Source: Sepioteuthis lessoniana
Lineage: Eukaryota; Mollusca; Cephalopoda; Myopsida; Loliginidae
Assembly: GCA_963585895.1 (NCBI GenBank)
Contig: CAUZXS010004389.1
Location: 5,001-69,000, forward strand
DNA length: 64,000 nt
Direction of reading: 5' to 3'
Positions 34,204 through 44,704 of the stretch are shown here, in pieces. Position numbers and translations under genes: made by a program. Numbering within the stretch: the stretch's first letter is position 1; the number at the start of each line of letters is the position of its first letter. The notes under the pieces are model-generated. The model saw nothing but the letters and a program-made list of their open reading frames with translations. It made no database searches and had not been told where the DNA came from.

Positions 34204-34410
34204 AGTCTGCTCAGATCTATCTATCTATCTATCTATCTTAGTCTGCTCAGATCTATCTATCTATCTATCTATCTTAGTCTGCTCAGATCTATCTATCTAT
34301 CTATGTCAGTCTGTATAGATCTATCTATCTATCTATGTCAGTCTGCTCAGATCTATCTGTCTATCTATCTTAGTCTGCTCAGATCTATCTATCTATCTCT
34401 GTCAGTTTAT
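34061..34410 (+). repeat. ATCT microsatellite with fixed 12-bp spacers
   Basis: About eight blocks of (ATCT)n of differing length are separated by 'tagtctgctcag' or close variants ('gtcagtctgtatag', 'gtcagtctgctcag'). This composite minisatellite evolves in block length while the spacer is kept. Confidence 0.9.
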
Positions 34411-35294
34411 TGCAAACCCTTCTCTAAAGAAATGTATTGCAAACGCTCCTCTGTAGAATATGTTGCACATTATAAGTTATCGAAATACATTGCTTTGTTT
34501 TCGAGAGAGAAATCCATTGAAAATTATATTGTAAATGCATCATCACTTAGTTGTATGATCTTTACTATAGAAATATACATCATTTAATTTATTATAGACA
34601 TGCAACGCCAGTGATTTACTGTAGAAATATTTCGTGAATGTTATATTGACTCATTACGAGTTTTTCACACCAGTTTTAATTGGGTGTGTTTTTTTTCACA
34701 GAAATCCAAGTGACAACAACTCTTCACTGGTCTCCAGGTTTCTTCAAAGTTTTAAAGCTGATTTTAACAATGTTGTTGTCTGGATGGTCTCGATTCTTCT
34801 TTTGATCTTCACTTCCCCTAGTCTCTTTTCCAAACTCTTTAGGGACCATTCCAAGGGCCCTAAATTACAATTGGTATCATCGTCACCTTCTTGCTTCTCT
34901 GTTGATTTTTTTTCCCAAAATCACGCGCCTGAGCAAAGTATTTGTCTCTATTTTCACTTTTCTTTATTTTCATTCCCAAAGTTCCTTTTTTTCCTCATTT
35001 ATAACCAATAGGTCTGGTTTTCTGAGCGGAATGTGGTGATCCATTTGTATCCGAAAATTCCAGAGAATTCTATGCGTCTCATTTTTGGACAGAATCTTGT
35101 TTGTGCATAGACCATTTGTCAGTATGGTCAAATTTAAATCCCTTGTACAATTCCCAGTGGATCACTGTTCCCACCCAATCATACCTACTCTCGTATTCCT
35201 TTAGTGCCAGTTTGCTGCATTCGATTATTAAATGATTAAATGATCTCTCTCACCTCATGACTTCCACTATTTTCCTGTTTATTATCAATTTGTG

Positions 35295-35579
35295 CCCGTG
35301 GTGTAATGGTTACCGTCCTAGGAAATGGACACGGCGACACGAATTTAAATCCTGGCCGAGACTAATTGCATTTCACATAGCATTAATACTCTTGGGAAAG
35401 GTATGAATCCAATTATTCTCCCTCCAGCTATGGGTAAATAGTAGGGCAGACTAGGTTCTTCAGTCTTGGTGAGGCAACTAGTCTAGGAGAAGGAAAACTC
35501 TGAATTCAAACCTGTTAAACTTCGCTTAAAAATTGACCTTGTGTCACATCCTGCCCGAGCAGAGGGGTTGGTAAATAGG
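35295..35579 (+). mobile_element. SINE-B copy 5 with 14-bp target duplication
   Basis: Flanks 'attatcaatttgtg' (35281-35294) and 'attatcaatgtgtg' (35580-35593) differ at one base, defining the insertion exactly. Full length from 'cccgtggtgtaatggttacc' to 'agcagaggggttggtaaata'. It splits the RLE-type LINE. Confidence 0.95.
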
Positions 35580-36070
35580 ATTATCAATGTGTGCGTTGGT
35601 ATGATAAGTCTTTTTAGTGTTTTTTGAAGTTGCAATTATTAGAGATTCAGTTTCTCGCTTTAAGTCATTCTTTCTCAGCTTTGCCAGATCATTTCGTGTG
35701 CAATCTTCTTAGTTTGTCACTTGAAGTATCCGTGCAGTTGTTTTTCTTCAAATTTTTGTTTTTTTAGATTTTGTTGTTTTTCTATTAGTCCTTGCGTTAT
35801 TTGTGTTGTCACTAGCTGCTGTTACTAATCTTTCTTTGCTCATTTTTTTTGTATTCCTCGAGTCCTTGAATTTTCGCATCTACACAATCGTCACTGCTGT
35901 TGAGTCCTTTTAACCCTTCTTTTCTTGACACTAGTCTACTTATGTCATCTCTCGAGTGTAAGGCTTTGTACATCGTCATCAATTCGTTCTTTGGTCCATT
36001 TGTCCATGTTGCTTCTTTGTCCGTTTAAGAATAGTCCAGAGTATCTTACAAGGGGAACTGCTTAGGTTGT

Positions 36071-36515
36071 TGAATATTGACTTGAAGATCCTTTTGACAT
36101 ACCGCATAAATTTCGTGGTAGGCATAACAGGAAATGAATATGTTGCCTAAAGTAAACCGGACGCAGATACCCGGGCGGAAATGCACTGTAAATTGCGTGG
36201 GTGGCATGCTAGAAGGGTCGGACGCAGGAAGCAGAAAAACAACAGAAAGTAAACCTGCTTCCTAATTTAAACAGGACGCAGGTGCCCCGGCGGAGACAGA
36301 GGAGGCCGGTGGAAATGCCGTGCAAAGTGCATGGGTGTCATGCTTGAAGGAGGCATGTTCAGGTGCTACCTGTAGGAGGAAGGTGTGACTGCGAGGATTG
36401 CGTGGGTGTCCGGAAAATTATATAAACGAGGTGAAATTTCGACTCAGAGAGAACGAAGCAGAAAGGCAGAGAGGTTTCACAGAGGAACCAGAATCGCACC
36501 GTCACCTCTATGTGC

Positions 36516-36598
<83 letters not shown>

Positions 36599-36686
36599 TA
36601 TGTGTGCATTTTGGGTAACAAAAAGAAAAGAAAAGAAGCAGATTATATTTTTATACTTCAACATTATTGTCTTTCTCCGCTATACA
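36071..36686 (+). mobile_element. LTR-like insert (LTR4), probable solo LTR
   Basis: A 616-bp block begins TG and ends CA inside the LINE, with similar flanks 'aggttgt' and 'agttgtt'. It holds two diverged copies of a roughly 130-bp upstream unit (near 36150 and 36270; 'ggacgcag', 'gcatgctagaagg'/'tcatgcttgaagg'), a TATATAAA box near 36420 and a TG/AG microsatellite (36515-36596). Interpreted as a solo LTR with a duplicated upstream region. Family unknown. Confidence 0.5.
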
Positions 36687-37080
36687 AGTTGTTAATTACT
36701 TTGATAAGATTTCTGCGGTGCGGAGTTTGGTTTTGAGAAGATTTCTTGTTCTGTGGAATTCTTTTCTTACGTTTTCTTTCATCTCTGTTTGAAGGTGTCC
36801 GCTTTCAATATTTTCAAGTACTTGAGATTTTCTTTTTCTCTAAGTGATCTGATGTTTTCCGGATTTTGTAGTTCAATACTTTCAGTTTTTGGTCTTCTCC
36901 TTTTTTATTATCAGCATGGCCCATTTTTCAATCCAAAATTCCATTTTTATATTTTAGCAGTATATTCTTATAATTTGATGAGGATTTCTTGGGGTTTTTT
37001 TTTTTTACTCCTGGCAAATATCTTAATCCCATTTATAAACATAAGCTGGTTAATCTTTTCCTGTGACTTGATAAATTAAC

Positions 37081-37313
37081 ATCCTGTACATTTCCTAAGT
37101 GACATCATTGTTTTAAGAAATACTTGCAGTGAGAACGAGTTTCCCTGGAAGACACCTTTTTGGATTTTAATCTCTGCTATGGTTTTCCCTCCAGGAACTT
37201 ATTCCACCTTCTAATTTTTCAAAGCTTTCGTGATGAAGTGTATAACATTGTCAGATATTTTGGACATTTTCTGACATTTTATCCAAGTTTGCAAGACAAC
37301 ATCATATCAATAC
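37081..37313. other. Unassigned spacer
   Basis: No recognised feature. Confidence 0.3.
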
Positions 37314-37545
37314 AGGGTGTCTCAAAATAGATGCAACCTATTAATATGATGATGATTTATTACTGAGACTCGCATAATGATGGTCATTTGAAACACGTCT
37401 TGTAAATGCATCCGTTGAGCTAGAGATATCAAATCAATGTTTTCTTTTTTAATTGTTATTATATCAGCTTCCAGAACATGCAATTTTTTTTTGAGTTTCT
37501 TGTTTCAGTAATGACTCATCATCACATTAATTTTGAGACAGTTTT
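37314..37545. mobile_element. Candidate mariner-type MITE
   Basis: Left end 'cagggtgtctcaaaa' and right end 'attttgagacag' are inverted, with further similarity ('gatgatgattta'/'tgactcatcatc'). The form resembles mariner-family ends. No coding sequence. Target duplication is not certain. Confidence 0.45.
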
Positions 37546-37611
37546 GCATGATTTTTTTTCTCTAAATAAGTTTGTTGTATTCACTCCTAAGTGATTTACT
37601 GTTTCATCTCT

Positions 37612-37692
37612 GTTTTCGAGTCTCATTGGGTGCCCTATTTATGAGGCCTTGTGCCACATCTAAGCCGAAAAGCTAAGTAAATTATTACTGTT
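37612..37692 (+). mobile_element. SINE-C copy, 5' truncated
   Basis: Begins at the B box 'ttcgagtctcattgggtgcc' and ends 'agctaagtaaattattact'. Confidence 0.75.
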
Positions 37693-37859
37693 TTATTTAT
37701 GCTAGTACATAAACTCCATTTGACTATAATCAGCTTTTGATTTTATTTGTTGCAAGGTGCATTGTGAAATATTTTCGCTTGGAATACATTGCAAATATTT
37801 TATTTCAGAAATTCATGTGAAGTTATTAACAAAACAGTGCAGAACCCCTCTCTAACCCC

Positions 37860-38215
37860 TAATAAATAAATAAATAGATAAAATGAAATAGAAATAAAAT
37901 AAAATGACAAAAAACAAAAAGAAAAACAAAAACCAAACCAAAATAAAAAGAACCAAAAAAAAAAAAAAAGACAAAAAATAGAAAAATAAAAAGTAAAAAA
38001 ACAAAAAATAAAAATATTACAAAACAAAATAAATAATTAAAAACAAAACAAAAATGCAAAAATACTGAACAAAATCAATAAAAAACGAAACAAAAACAAA
38101 ACAAAACAAGCAAAATAAAAAAAAAAGTATAAAACAAATAAAAAAGTAAACAAAAAACAAAATCAAGATAAAAATGAAATTAATGAATACCAACAAACGC
38201 CCCCCCCCCAAAAAA
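37860..38215. repeat. A-rich low-complexity tract
   Basis: About 350 bp of (A)nTA/(A)nCA-type sequence on the plus strand. Long phenylalanine-rich minus-strand frames are composition artefacts. Confidence 0.85.
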
Positions 38216-38655
38216 AAACTTGATTTGTGGAGAAAGTTGCCCCCTCCCCCTTCCCTCACGTATAAGATGTTTATTCTATTCGTCTAAAATGGGTGTTGGA
38301 TTTGCCGAGGCGTTTTGTCTCAAACCACTGAACGTAATGCTCTTTTCTGGGTAAGGGTCTACTTAGCAATACGAACAGAATCTGGGTAGATGGGTTGGAT
38401 CGTCTCTCAAGATGGTGAGGCAACTGAAAGTGTCATTTCAAAAGACTCTACTAACGATTAATTAATTAATTAGTTGCCTTAATTGCTATGTGACGATGTT
38501 TTTTTTTTTGTCTTTATTTTAGCAAAAACGATATTAACCAACGCATTTCTAAGTCTGACCTGGAATCGCATTTGCATAAAATCAGCAGAAATAACATCGT
38601 ATATAGAATGTCCCCGAGAGAAATTTGCATTGTAGATCAAGATTATATTTTCTGC
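38216..38655. other. Unassigned spacer
   Basis: No recognised gene. Short repeat 'attaattaattag' near 38459. Confidence 0.35.
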
Positions 38656-38659
38656 CTCA

Positions 38660-38830
38660 AGGGGTGAAGTCTTACTAAGGCGAGTCAAAAGTTTTGCAAT
38701 ATTTTAGTAACATGAAGCACAATTCGCCAACTTTTGTCAAGGTTTTGAAGATAACGAACCACACTGGACTGTGAGATGTTGTGCTCGCCTGATACTCTTT
38801 GAGTGTTACTCACTGGGTTTGCCGAGGTCG
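38660..38830 (-). mobile_element. mariner (family B) end fragment
   Basis: Begins 'taaggcgagtcaaaagtttt', the terminal repeat also found at 42026-42411, and continues with the 3' side of the same element in reverse ('cgaggtcg'). It stops where Penelope-like sequence starts. Confidence 0.65.
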
Positions 38831-39260
38831 TAAAGATGACAAACAGAATTCACAAGTGGTTCAACTCTCCGGAGGTATCTCTTCTGGGTCAAGCCACCAA
38901 CGGAATTCAACATGACCAAGAACTGTGTTTACTCCATCCCTTGCAGTTGTGGTAAAATATACAAAGGTGAGACAGGTCGCCCACTAAAAGTAAGGCTAGA
39001 AGAACATCGGAAGGCAGTAGTACGAGGTGAGATTGAAAAGTCGGGTATGGTGGACCATATATGGAAGGAAAAGGGAAACCATCTGCCCTTATGGGATAAA
39101 GTTGAAATGATTGATTGAGATGAACATTGGAGGATTAGACGCCTTAAGGAATCAGCACTTATGTTGGGCTACAATAACCCGCTGAGAAGACCAAGTATAG
39201 AGTTGAATACAATATGGGAACCCGTAATTAAGAAGGCTAGATGAAAAGAAATTCTGAATA
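38831..39260 (+). mobile_element. Penelope-like element 1: GIY-YIG endonuclease end
   Basis: Reads TEFNMTKNCVYSIPCSCGKI, then YKGETGRPLKVRLEEHRKA, HIWKEKGNHLPLWD and a C-terminal HWRIRRLKESAL. This is the GIY-YIG nuclease tail of a PLE polyprotein, with YKG in place of the usual YIG. The reverse transcriptase is absent (5' truncated). One stop lies at 39117 and another near 39242 at the natural end. The nuclease would nick target DNA. Confidence 0.85.
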
Positions 39261-39356
39261 TGAGCACAGGTAAAAAAATCATACATAATGGTAGTAATTC
39301 TAGTCAAATAAGAACATTAAGTTTATAAGTCCCAAAAATTCACTCTGAATTATCCA

Positions 39357-39470
39357 GCAGGACATACGACGTAACGGTTATAGGCGTTGGTTCCCTAAGC
39401 TTCTAAGGAGACAATCATCTGGAGGTTGAAGGTTCAATCCTGACTACAGGCGAGTAACAATACAGGAATA
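39357..39470 (+). mobile_element. tRNA-like SINE head inside the PLE 3' region
   Basis: 'gacgtaacggttataggcg' as A box and 'ggttcaatcctgac' as B box, about 65 bp apart, consistent with a tRNA with a long variable arm or a SINE head. It separates the PLE coding end from the PLE 3' end at 39480-39670. Confidence 0.5.
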
Positions 39471-39566
39471 CTTAACACTTGTACCCGGTTATGGCTAACG
39501 GAATCAGAACAGGCGACCCCCGTGAATTCAATAAAGGACGTGAAGGTTTTCGAGTTCGACAAACAC

Positions 39567-39605
39567 CTGAAGAAGGCCAGAGGACATATCGGCCGAAACG
39601 TTGTG
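39567..39605 (+). ncRNA. Hammerhead-like motif in PLE 3' end, partial
   Basis: CTGAAGA (39567-39573), one spare A, stem GGCC/GGCC with a 12-nt loop (39575-39594), then GAAA (39595-39598). This matches the hammerhead core order. No convincing stem III with a UH cleavage site follows, so it is probably decayed. PLEs are known to carry hammerhead ribozymes. Confidence 0.45.
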
Positions 39606-39670
39606 GAAATAACAATAAAGATGAAGGCAATAGTCCGAAAACCCTTAATGATAAAAATGAATTTTGACGT

Positions 39671-39974
39671 TTTAAATATAAGTGTCGTAGATAAGTTTTA
39701 TTTGTTTTTGTTGTTCAATTGGTTTAATATGTCTGTGCATAATGTTGATTATTACTTGTTCGTCTCTTTTGTAGTTTTTGTGCATTTGATTCCCGTAATA
39801 TAAATTGATTCTACTTGTTTTGTTATTGGGGTTGTTATTATTGTGGATGATATATATATATATATAGATCGATAGAAGAAGTGTGCTAATACCAAAGGGG
39901 AATATAAACTTTCATTTGGTCCCATTCTATGAGAGTATCTTGATCAGCCTATTAAATATTTGGCCGACGCTCAT

Positions 39975-40017
<43 letters not shown>

Positions 40018-40364
40018 CATGTATATACTAGCAGAAGCACATGGTCTATAAACGAACGAAAATGATTTTAGTAACTCCTGTAAGTGAGATAGAAAGGGGT
40101 AAGAGAGGAGTAAGCTAAGAATGAAGAATATGTCCTTATTTGTAGTTGAAAGATTTCGCTTATTAATTCAAATGAAAACTTGTTTTATGAATTGTTTTTT
40201 CTTTTTAATCATTTTTTGTTAACGTTTAAGATATATATAAAAATATGCAAACCTATACTGATGAAAGGTTTAAAACGTTTTCAAGATTTTTTTTTTGGTC
40301 TCCAATCAATTATTGTTTTTACAATTCGTGTTCTGTTACAGAAGAATTTTTTTGAAATTTCGTA
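39671..40364. other. Unassigned AT-rich spacer with AC microsatellite
   Basis: TA run near 39849-39865 and (AC)n at about 39978-40013. No gene recognised. Confidence 0.5.
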
Positions 40365-40567
40365 CAATCCCAGGATCGAGTCATACCAAAGACTTTAAAA
40401 ATGGTACTTGATACCTCCTTGTTAAACACTCAGCAATATAAGGTACGTATCAAGGATAAAGTGGAGCAATCCAGAGAAAGGAGTAGCGCCCTCTCCTGCA
40501 CTCCAGTGTAGTAGCTATTGAAAAGGGAGCCTTCTGGTTGCCCTCGACTACGGTCACCAACTTTACT
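40365..40567 (+). mobile_element. SINE-A copy 11, 5' truncated
   Basis: Starts within the B-box region ('acaatcccaggatcgagtca') and keeps body and 3' end ('cggtcaccaactttactta'). Confidence 0.8.
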
Positions 40568-40823
40568 TACTTGCATGGAATCTGTTTAATGCTTGAATAT
40601 TGTGATGTTAAGAAGAACTGAAGAGTTCCCTTTCTTTTGTACTTATGAACTGTGAAGAATTTCCCCAAATTGATTGATTATTTATCATTGAATTTTATCA
40701 CCTAATCAGTAAAAATTACTTTTCTTTATTACAAATATTTCAAAGTGTAAGCACAATTTTAATGATCAAGGACATCTTTTTTTAGGTATAAGTCAATATG
40801 TACACACCAAAAAGATGCCATTC

Positions 40824-40829
<6 letters not shown>
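40568..40829. other. Unassigned AT-rich spacer
   Basis: No recognised feature. Confidence 0.3.
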
Positions 40830-40870
<41 letters not shown>

Positions 40871-40941
40871 TATATTAGACCTGAGTTCATTCTTCTGCAA
40901 CACACACACACACACATAGAGACCTGAGTTCATTCTTCTGC

Positions 40942-40977
<36 letters not shown>

Positions 40978-41039
40978 GACCTGAGTTCATTCTTCTGCAA
41001 CACACACACACACACAGAGACCTGAGTTCATTCTTCTGC

Positions 41040-41076
<37 letters not shown>

Positions 41077-41139
41077 CTGAGTTCATTCTTCTGCAACACA
41101 CACACACACACACACACAGACCTGAGTTCATTCTTCTGC

Positions 41140-41178
<39 letters not shown>

Positions 41179-41288
41179 CTGAGTTCATTCTTCTGCAACA
41201 CACACACACACACACACACAGACCTGAGTTCATTCTTCTGCAACACACACACACACACACACATAGAGACCTGAGTTCATTCTTCTGC

Positions 41289-41322
<34 letters not shown>

Positions 41323-41385
41323 GACCTGAGTTCATTCTTCTGCAACACACACACACACACACAGACCTGAGTTCATTCTTCTGCA

Positions 41386-41417
<32 letters not shown>

Positions 41418-41575
41418 CTGAGTTCATTCTTCTGCAACACACACACACACACACACACAGACCTGAGTTCATTCTTCTGCAACACACACACACACAGAGA
41501 CCTGAGTTCATTCTTCTGCAACACACACACACACACATATATATATGTGTGCGTGTGTGTGTGTGTGTGTGTAAG
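40830..41575. repeat. AC microsatellite array with a fixed 24-bp spacer, 14 copies
   Basis: A TA run (40830-40858) is followed by 14 copies of 'gacctgagttcattcttctg' plus 'caac', separated by (AC)n blocks of varying length, ending at an AC/TA/TG junction near 41540. On the minus strand all frames stay open for long stretches, giving a 236-codon cysteine/valine-rich frame that is an artefact. Confidence 0.95.
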
Positions 41576-41830
41576 GTTTAGTAACTATATCTTTATATAT
41601 AAGTTCCTTTTTATTTCCAAAATCTTTCTGCCTACGCTTTTATCTAACCTACATTTAATTAGAATTTTTCCATTCGAAAGTCGAGTAAGTTTCCAGATGT
41701 TTCTTCCTGTCACCCTTTTATTCTCGTTATCTATAATACTTGCCCGTCTGATGTACCTCATCGTTAAGCACTAGTTATTTTGCTAGTCTCAACGACTACA
41801 ATGATGGCGAGTGGCGGGGTGGGGAGGAGG
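41576..41830. other. Unassigned spacer
   Basis: No recognised feature. Confidence 0.3.
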
Positions 41831-42005
41831 AGAGGGAGTCTCTGTGCCGAAGTGACTAAGTACGACATCATAGAAAGCAAGTTCGCTTTCGGTCTTATAC
41901 TCTTATTCCATAGCTATGTGTTAAATAGTACCCCTAGTGTTCTTCTACAACGAAGACTTTGGCATTCGATAACCCACATAGAGTGATATGCCATTAAACA
42001 AAGAA
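41831..42005 (+). mobile_element. SINE-E copy 3, diverged
   Basis: Middle 'ccatagctatgtgttaaata' and 'gttcttctacaacgaagact', 3' signature 'gtgatatgccattaaac'. The head is rearranged. Confidence 0.65.
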
Positions 42006-42025
42006 ACCGAAACAGATCATTACTA

Positions 42026-42411
42026 CTAGGGTGAGTCAAAAGGCTTGCAATATTTTGGTAGGTGTTAGTTTGTTGCGCGTATAGCACGTGACAAAAGCAG
42101 TTCAAGCTGTAGTGGGTACCCGCTGTGTTTAGTAGTTTCATGAGAGTTGGTGCGCTGACACGTTGTGAATTGCTGTTGAAAGCCGTACAAATAAATGTGA
42201 ACCGTTGTCTAATATGGAAACTGATGCTTTATAAGTTCATGCCGAGCTCCAAACCATAAAGGCAAATTTAGTGTGTAACACTCGGAGAGTATCAGACGAA
42301 CTCGGCATCTCTCAGTTCAGTGTCGCTTTCATGAACTCGGCAAAATCATTTGGAACTGCCGAATTGTGCCTCGCGTAAACAAAATATTGCAAAACTTTTG
42401 ACTCACTCTAG
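42026..42411 (+). mobile_element. mariner (family B) MITE, 386 bp
   Basis: Ends 'ctagggtgagtcaaaag' and, inverted, 'ctagagtgagtcaaaag', with TA on both sides (42024-42025 and 42412-42413). Inside lies a scrap of the 5' region ('gttggtgcgctgacacgttg') shared with 54227-54560 and a short piece of the transposase C-terminal side ('ttcatgaactcggcaaaat'). Non-coding deletion derivative. Confidence 0.9.
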
Positions 42412-42728
42412 TATTATTGTGAGTTCGTTCCTCGTTGACTGATTTTTATTTATCTCTTTAAGTTAATCTCATCAAACATCAATGAGACCGTAGCTGTAGA
42501 GCAATGGATATCAAATCATCTAATATTTCCGTGAGTTCGATCCTCATTGCTTAACCTTAAAGGTGGCCACACTAATAGTGATCTGGACCGCAGGCAGAAA
42601 TGATTCCTTGTTTCATGACCAACCCAATCTTAACATTCATTCTTTTCAGATACGTATAATCTTAAGCAAATATCTGTTTTTATTGGTCGATTTGTCAAAC
42701 ATAGAAAGAAATCTACTAAACGGTTTAT
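42412..42728. other. Unassigned, with a tRNA-like scrap
   Basis: 42480-42570 has 'gtgagttcgatcctcattg' as a B-box-like sequence preceded by a tRNA-like A region; possible SINE head. Confidence 0.35.
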
Positions 42729-42747
42729 TTCCAAATTTATAGAGTAC

Positions 42748-42782
<35 letters not shown>

Positions 42783-44158
42783 CCAGACTTCATATTTTCT
42801 TATTTCCAGAGCTATAGAGTACCATTGCGTACATATATACAGGGTCTCACTTTTTTTAATTTCCAGGGCTATAGAGTACCATTTTGTACATATATACGAG
42901 GCTTCATTTTTAAAAAAATTTCAAGGGCTATAGAGTACCATTCTGAACATATATACGAGGCTTCATTTTTAAAAAAATTTCCAGGGCTATAGAGTACCAT
43001 TCTGTACATATATACGAGGCTTCATTTTTTTGAAAGTTTCCAGGACTACAGAGTACCATTCTGTACATATATACGAGGCTTCATTTTAAGAAAAATTTCC
43101 AGGGCTATAGAGTACCATTCTGTACATATATACGAGGCTTCATTTTTAAAAAAATTTCCAGGGCTATAGAGTACCATTCTGTACATATATACGAGGCTTC
43201 ATTTTTAAAAAAATTTCCAGGGCTATAGAGTACCATTCTGTACATATATACGAGGCTTCATTTTTAAAAAAATTTCCAGGGCTATAGAGTACCATTCTGT
43301 ACATATATACGAGGCTTCGTTTTTTAAAAATTTTCCAGGGCTATAGAGTACCATTCTGTACATATATACGAGGCTTAATTTTTAAAAAAATTTCCAGGGT
43401 TATAGAGTACCATTCAGTACATATATACGAGGCTTCAGTTTTAAAAAAATTTCCAGGGTTATAGAGTACCATTCTGTACATATATACGAGGCTTCATTTT
43501 AAAAAAAATTTCCAGGGCTATAGAGTACCATTCTGTACATATATACGAGGCTTCATTTTTAAAAAAATTTCCAGGGCTATAGAGTACCATTCTGTACATA
43601 TATACGAGGCTTCAGTTTTAAAAAAATTTCCAGGGCTATAGAGTACCATTCTGTACATATATACGAGGCTTCATTTTTAAAAAAATTTCCAGGGCTATAG
43701 AGTACCATTCTGTACATATATACGAGGCTTCATTTTAAAAAAAATTTCCAGGGCTATAGAGTACCATTCTGTACATATATACGAGGCTTCATTTTTAAAA
43801 AAATTTCCAGGGCTATAGAGTACCATTCTGTACATATATACGAGGCTTCATTTTAAAAAAAATTTCCAGGGCTATAGAGTACCATTCTGTACATATATAC
43901 GAGGCTTCATTTTTAAAAAAATTTCCAGGGCTATAGAGTACCATTCTGTACATATATACGAGGCTTCATTTTTAAAAAAATTTCCAGGGCTATAGAGTAC
44001 CATTATGTACATATATACGAGGCTTCATTTTTAAAAAAATTTCCAGGGCTATAGAGTACCATTCTGTACATATATACGAGGCTTCATTTTTAAAAAAATT
44101 TCCAGGGCTATAGAGTACCATTCTCTACATATATACAAGATTTTATTTCTTTAATTTG
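42729..44158 (+). repeat. 59-bp satellite array, about 24 copies
   Basis: Unit 'ccagggctatagagtaccat' plus 'tctgtacatatatacgaggc' plus 'ttcatttttaaaaaaattt'. Central copies are near-identical; edge copies are diverged, and the first is split by a TA run (42758-42782). Each unit carries an A/T tract, and variants differ mainly in T4A8 versus T5A7. Confidence 0.95.
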
Positions 44159-44316
44159 CGGTTAAACATTTTTTTAAATTCAGTCTTTTCTGTTCGACAA
44201 TTCTGGTCAAAAGAACTGAAAATGTATTGCCATGTAGAAACTCTTTGAAACAATCATTCCACCTCTGGGGACTTATTACGATAGTCTCTCTTGCTTCTCA
44301 TTCTTCTATGATAATG

Positions 44317-44371
<55 letters not shown>

Positions 44372-44594
44372 TATTCAATCCAGTACATCCGGAATAGGGA
44401 ACAATTCCAATCAGGCCAAACAAAATGTTCAAAAATAGGATATAAAATTTACATAATCCTGGTAAAGAGCCTAATGTAAATAAAATCCACAGAGCAATAT
44501 ATATATATACATAAAGAGAGAGAGATCCTGGTCATTTTCTATATCTTTACCTCTCTATATATCTCTGCTTCTCTGTCTCTCTTTCTTTTTCTTT

Positions 44595-44630
<36 letters not shown>

Positions 44631-44704
44631 CGCATACGCACACATACACGCACGCACGCACACACACACACACACACACTCACTCACTCACTCACTCACT
44701 CACT
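44159..44704. repeat. Microsatellite-rich spacer
   Basis: TA runs at about 44320-44368 and 44600-44628, AC (44657-44680) and CACT (44679-44706) repeats. No gene. Confidence 0.8.

Larger units (their letters stand above)
34650..37080 (-). mobile_element. RLE-type LINE (R2/R4/NeSL-like) C-terminal part, degraded and split
   Basis: Minus-strand pieces: about 36690-37075 ('NLKYLKILKADTFKQ', then HLQTEMKENVRKEFHRTRNL), 35594-36060 (VPLVRYSGLF, MYKALHSRDDISRLVSRKEG), 35030-35280 (ECSKLALKEYESRYDWVG, VIHWELYKGFKFDHTDKW) and 34680-35030 (RALGMVPKEFGKE). These match the region after the RT in LINEs with a CCHC knuckle and a restriction-like endonuclease. The knuckle cysteines are lost and stops and frame changes are many. 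Interrupted by SINE-B at 35295-35579 and an LTR-like insert at 36071-36686. Confidence 0.65.

Noticed and set aside
34634-35011. 125-codon plus-strand frame
   Set aside because: It lies antisense to recognisable LINE protein sequence on the minus strand and has no motif of its own.
36753-37079. 108-codon plus-strand frame as a membrane protein
   Set aside because: The minus strand here reads as LINE protein (VRKEFHRTRN region), so the frame is an antisense shadow.
37800-38259. Phenylalanine-rich minus-strand frames resembling membrane proteins
   Set aside because: Low-complexity A-rich DNA; several frames open for the same reason.
40826-41536. 236-codon open frame rich in cysteine and valine
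   Set aside because: It is read through AC repeats and a 24-bp spacer; other minus-strand frames are also open, so openness comes from repeat composition.
40878-41540. CRISPR-like repeat and spacer pattern
   Set aside because: The 'spacers' are AC runs and the 24-bp element is a constant minisatellite unit.
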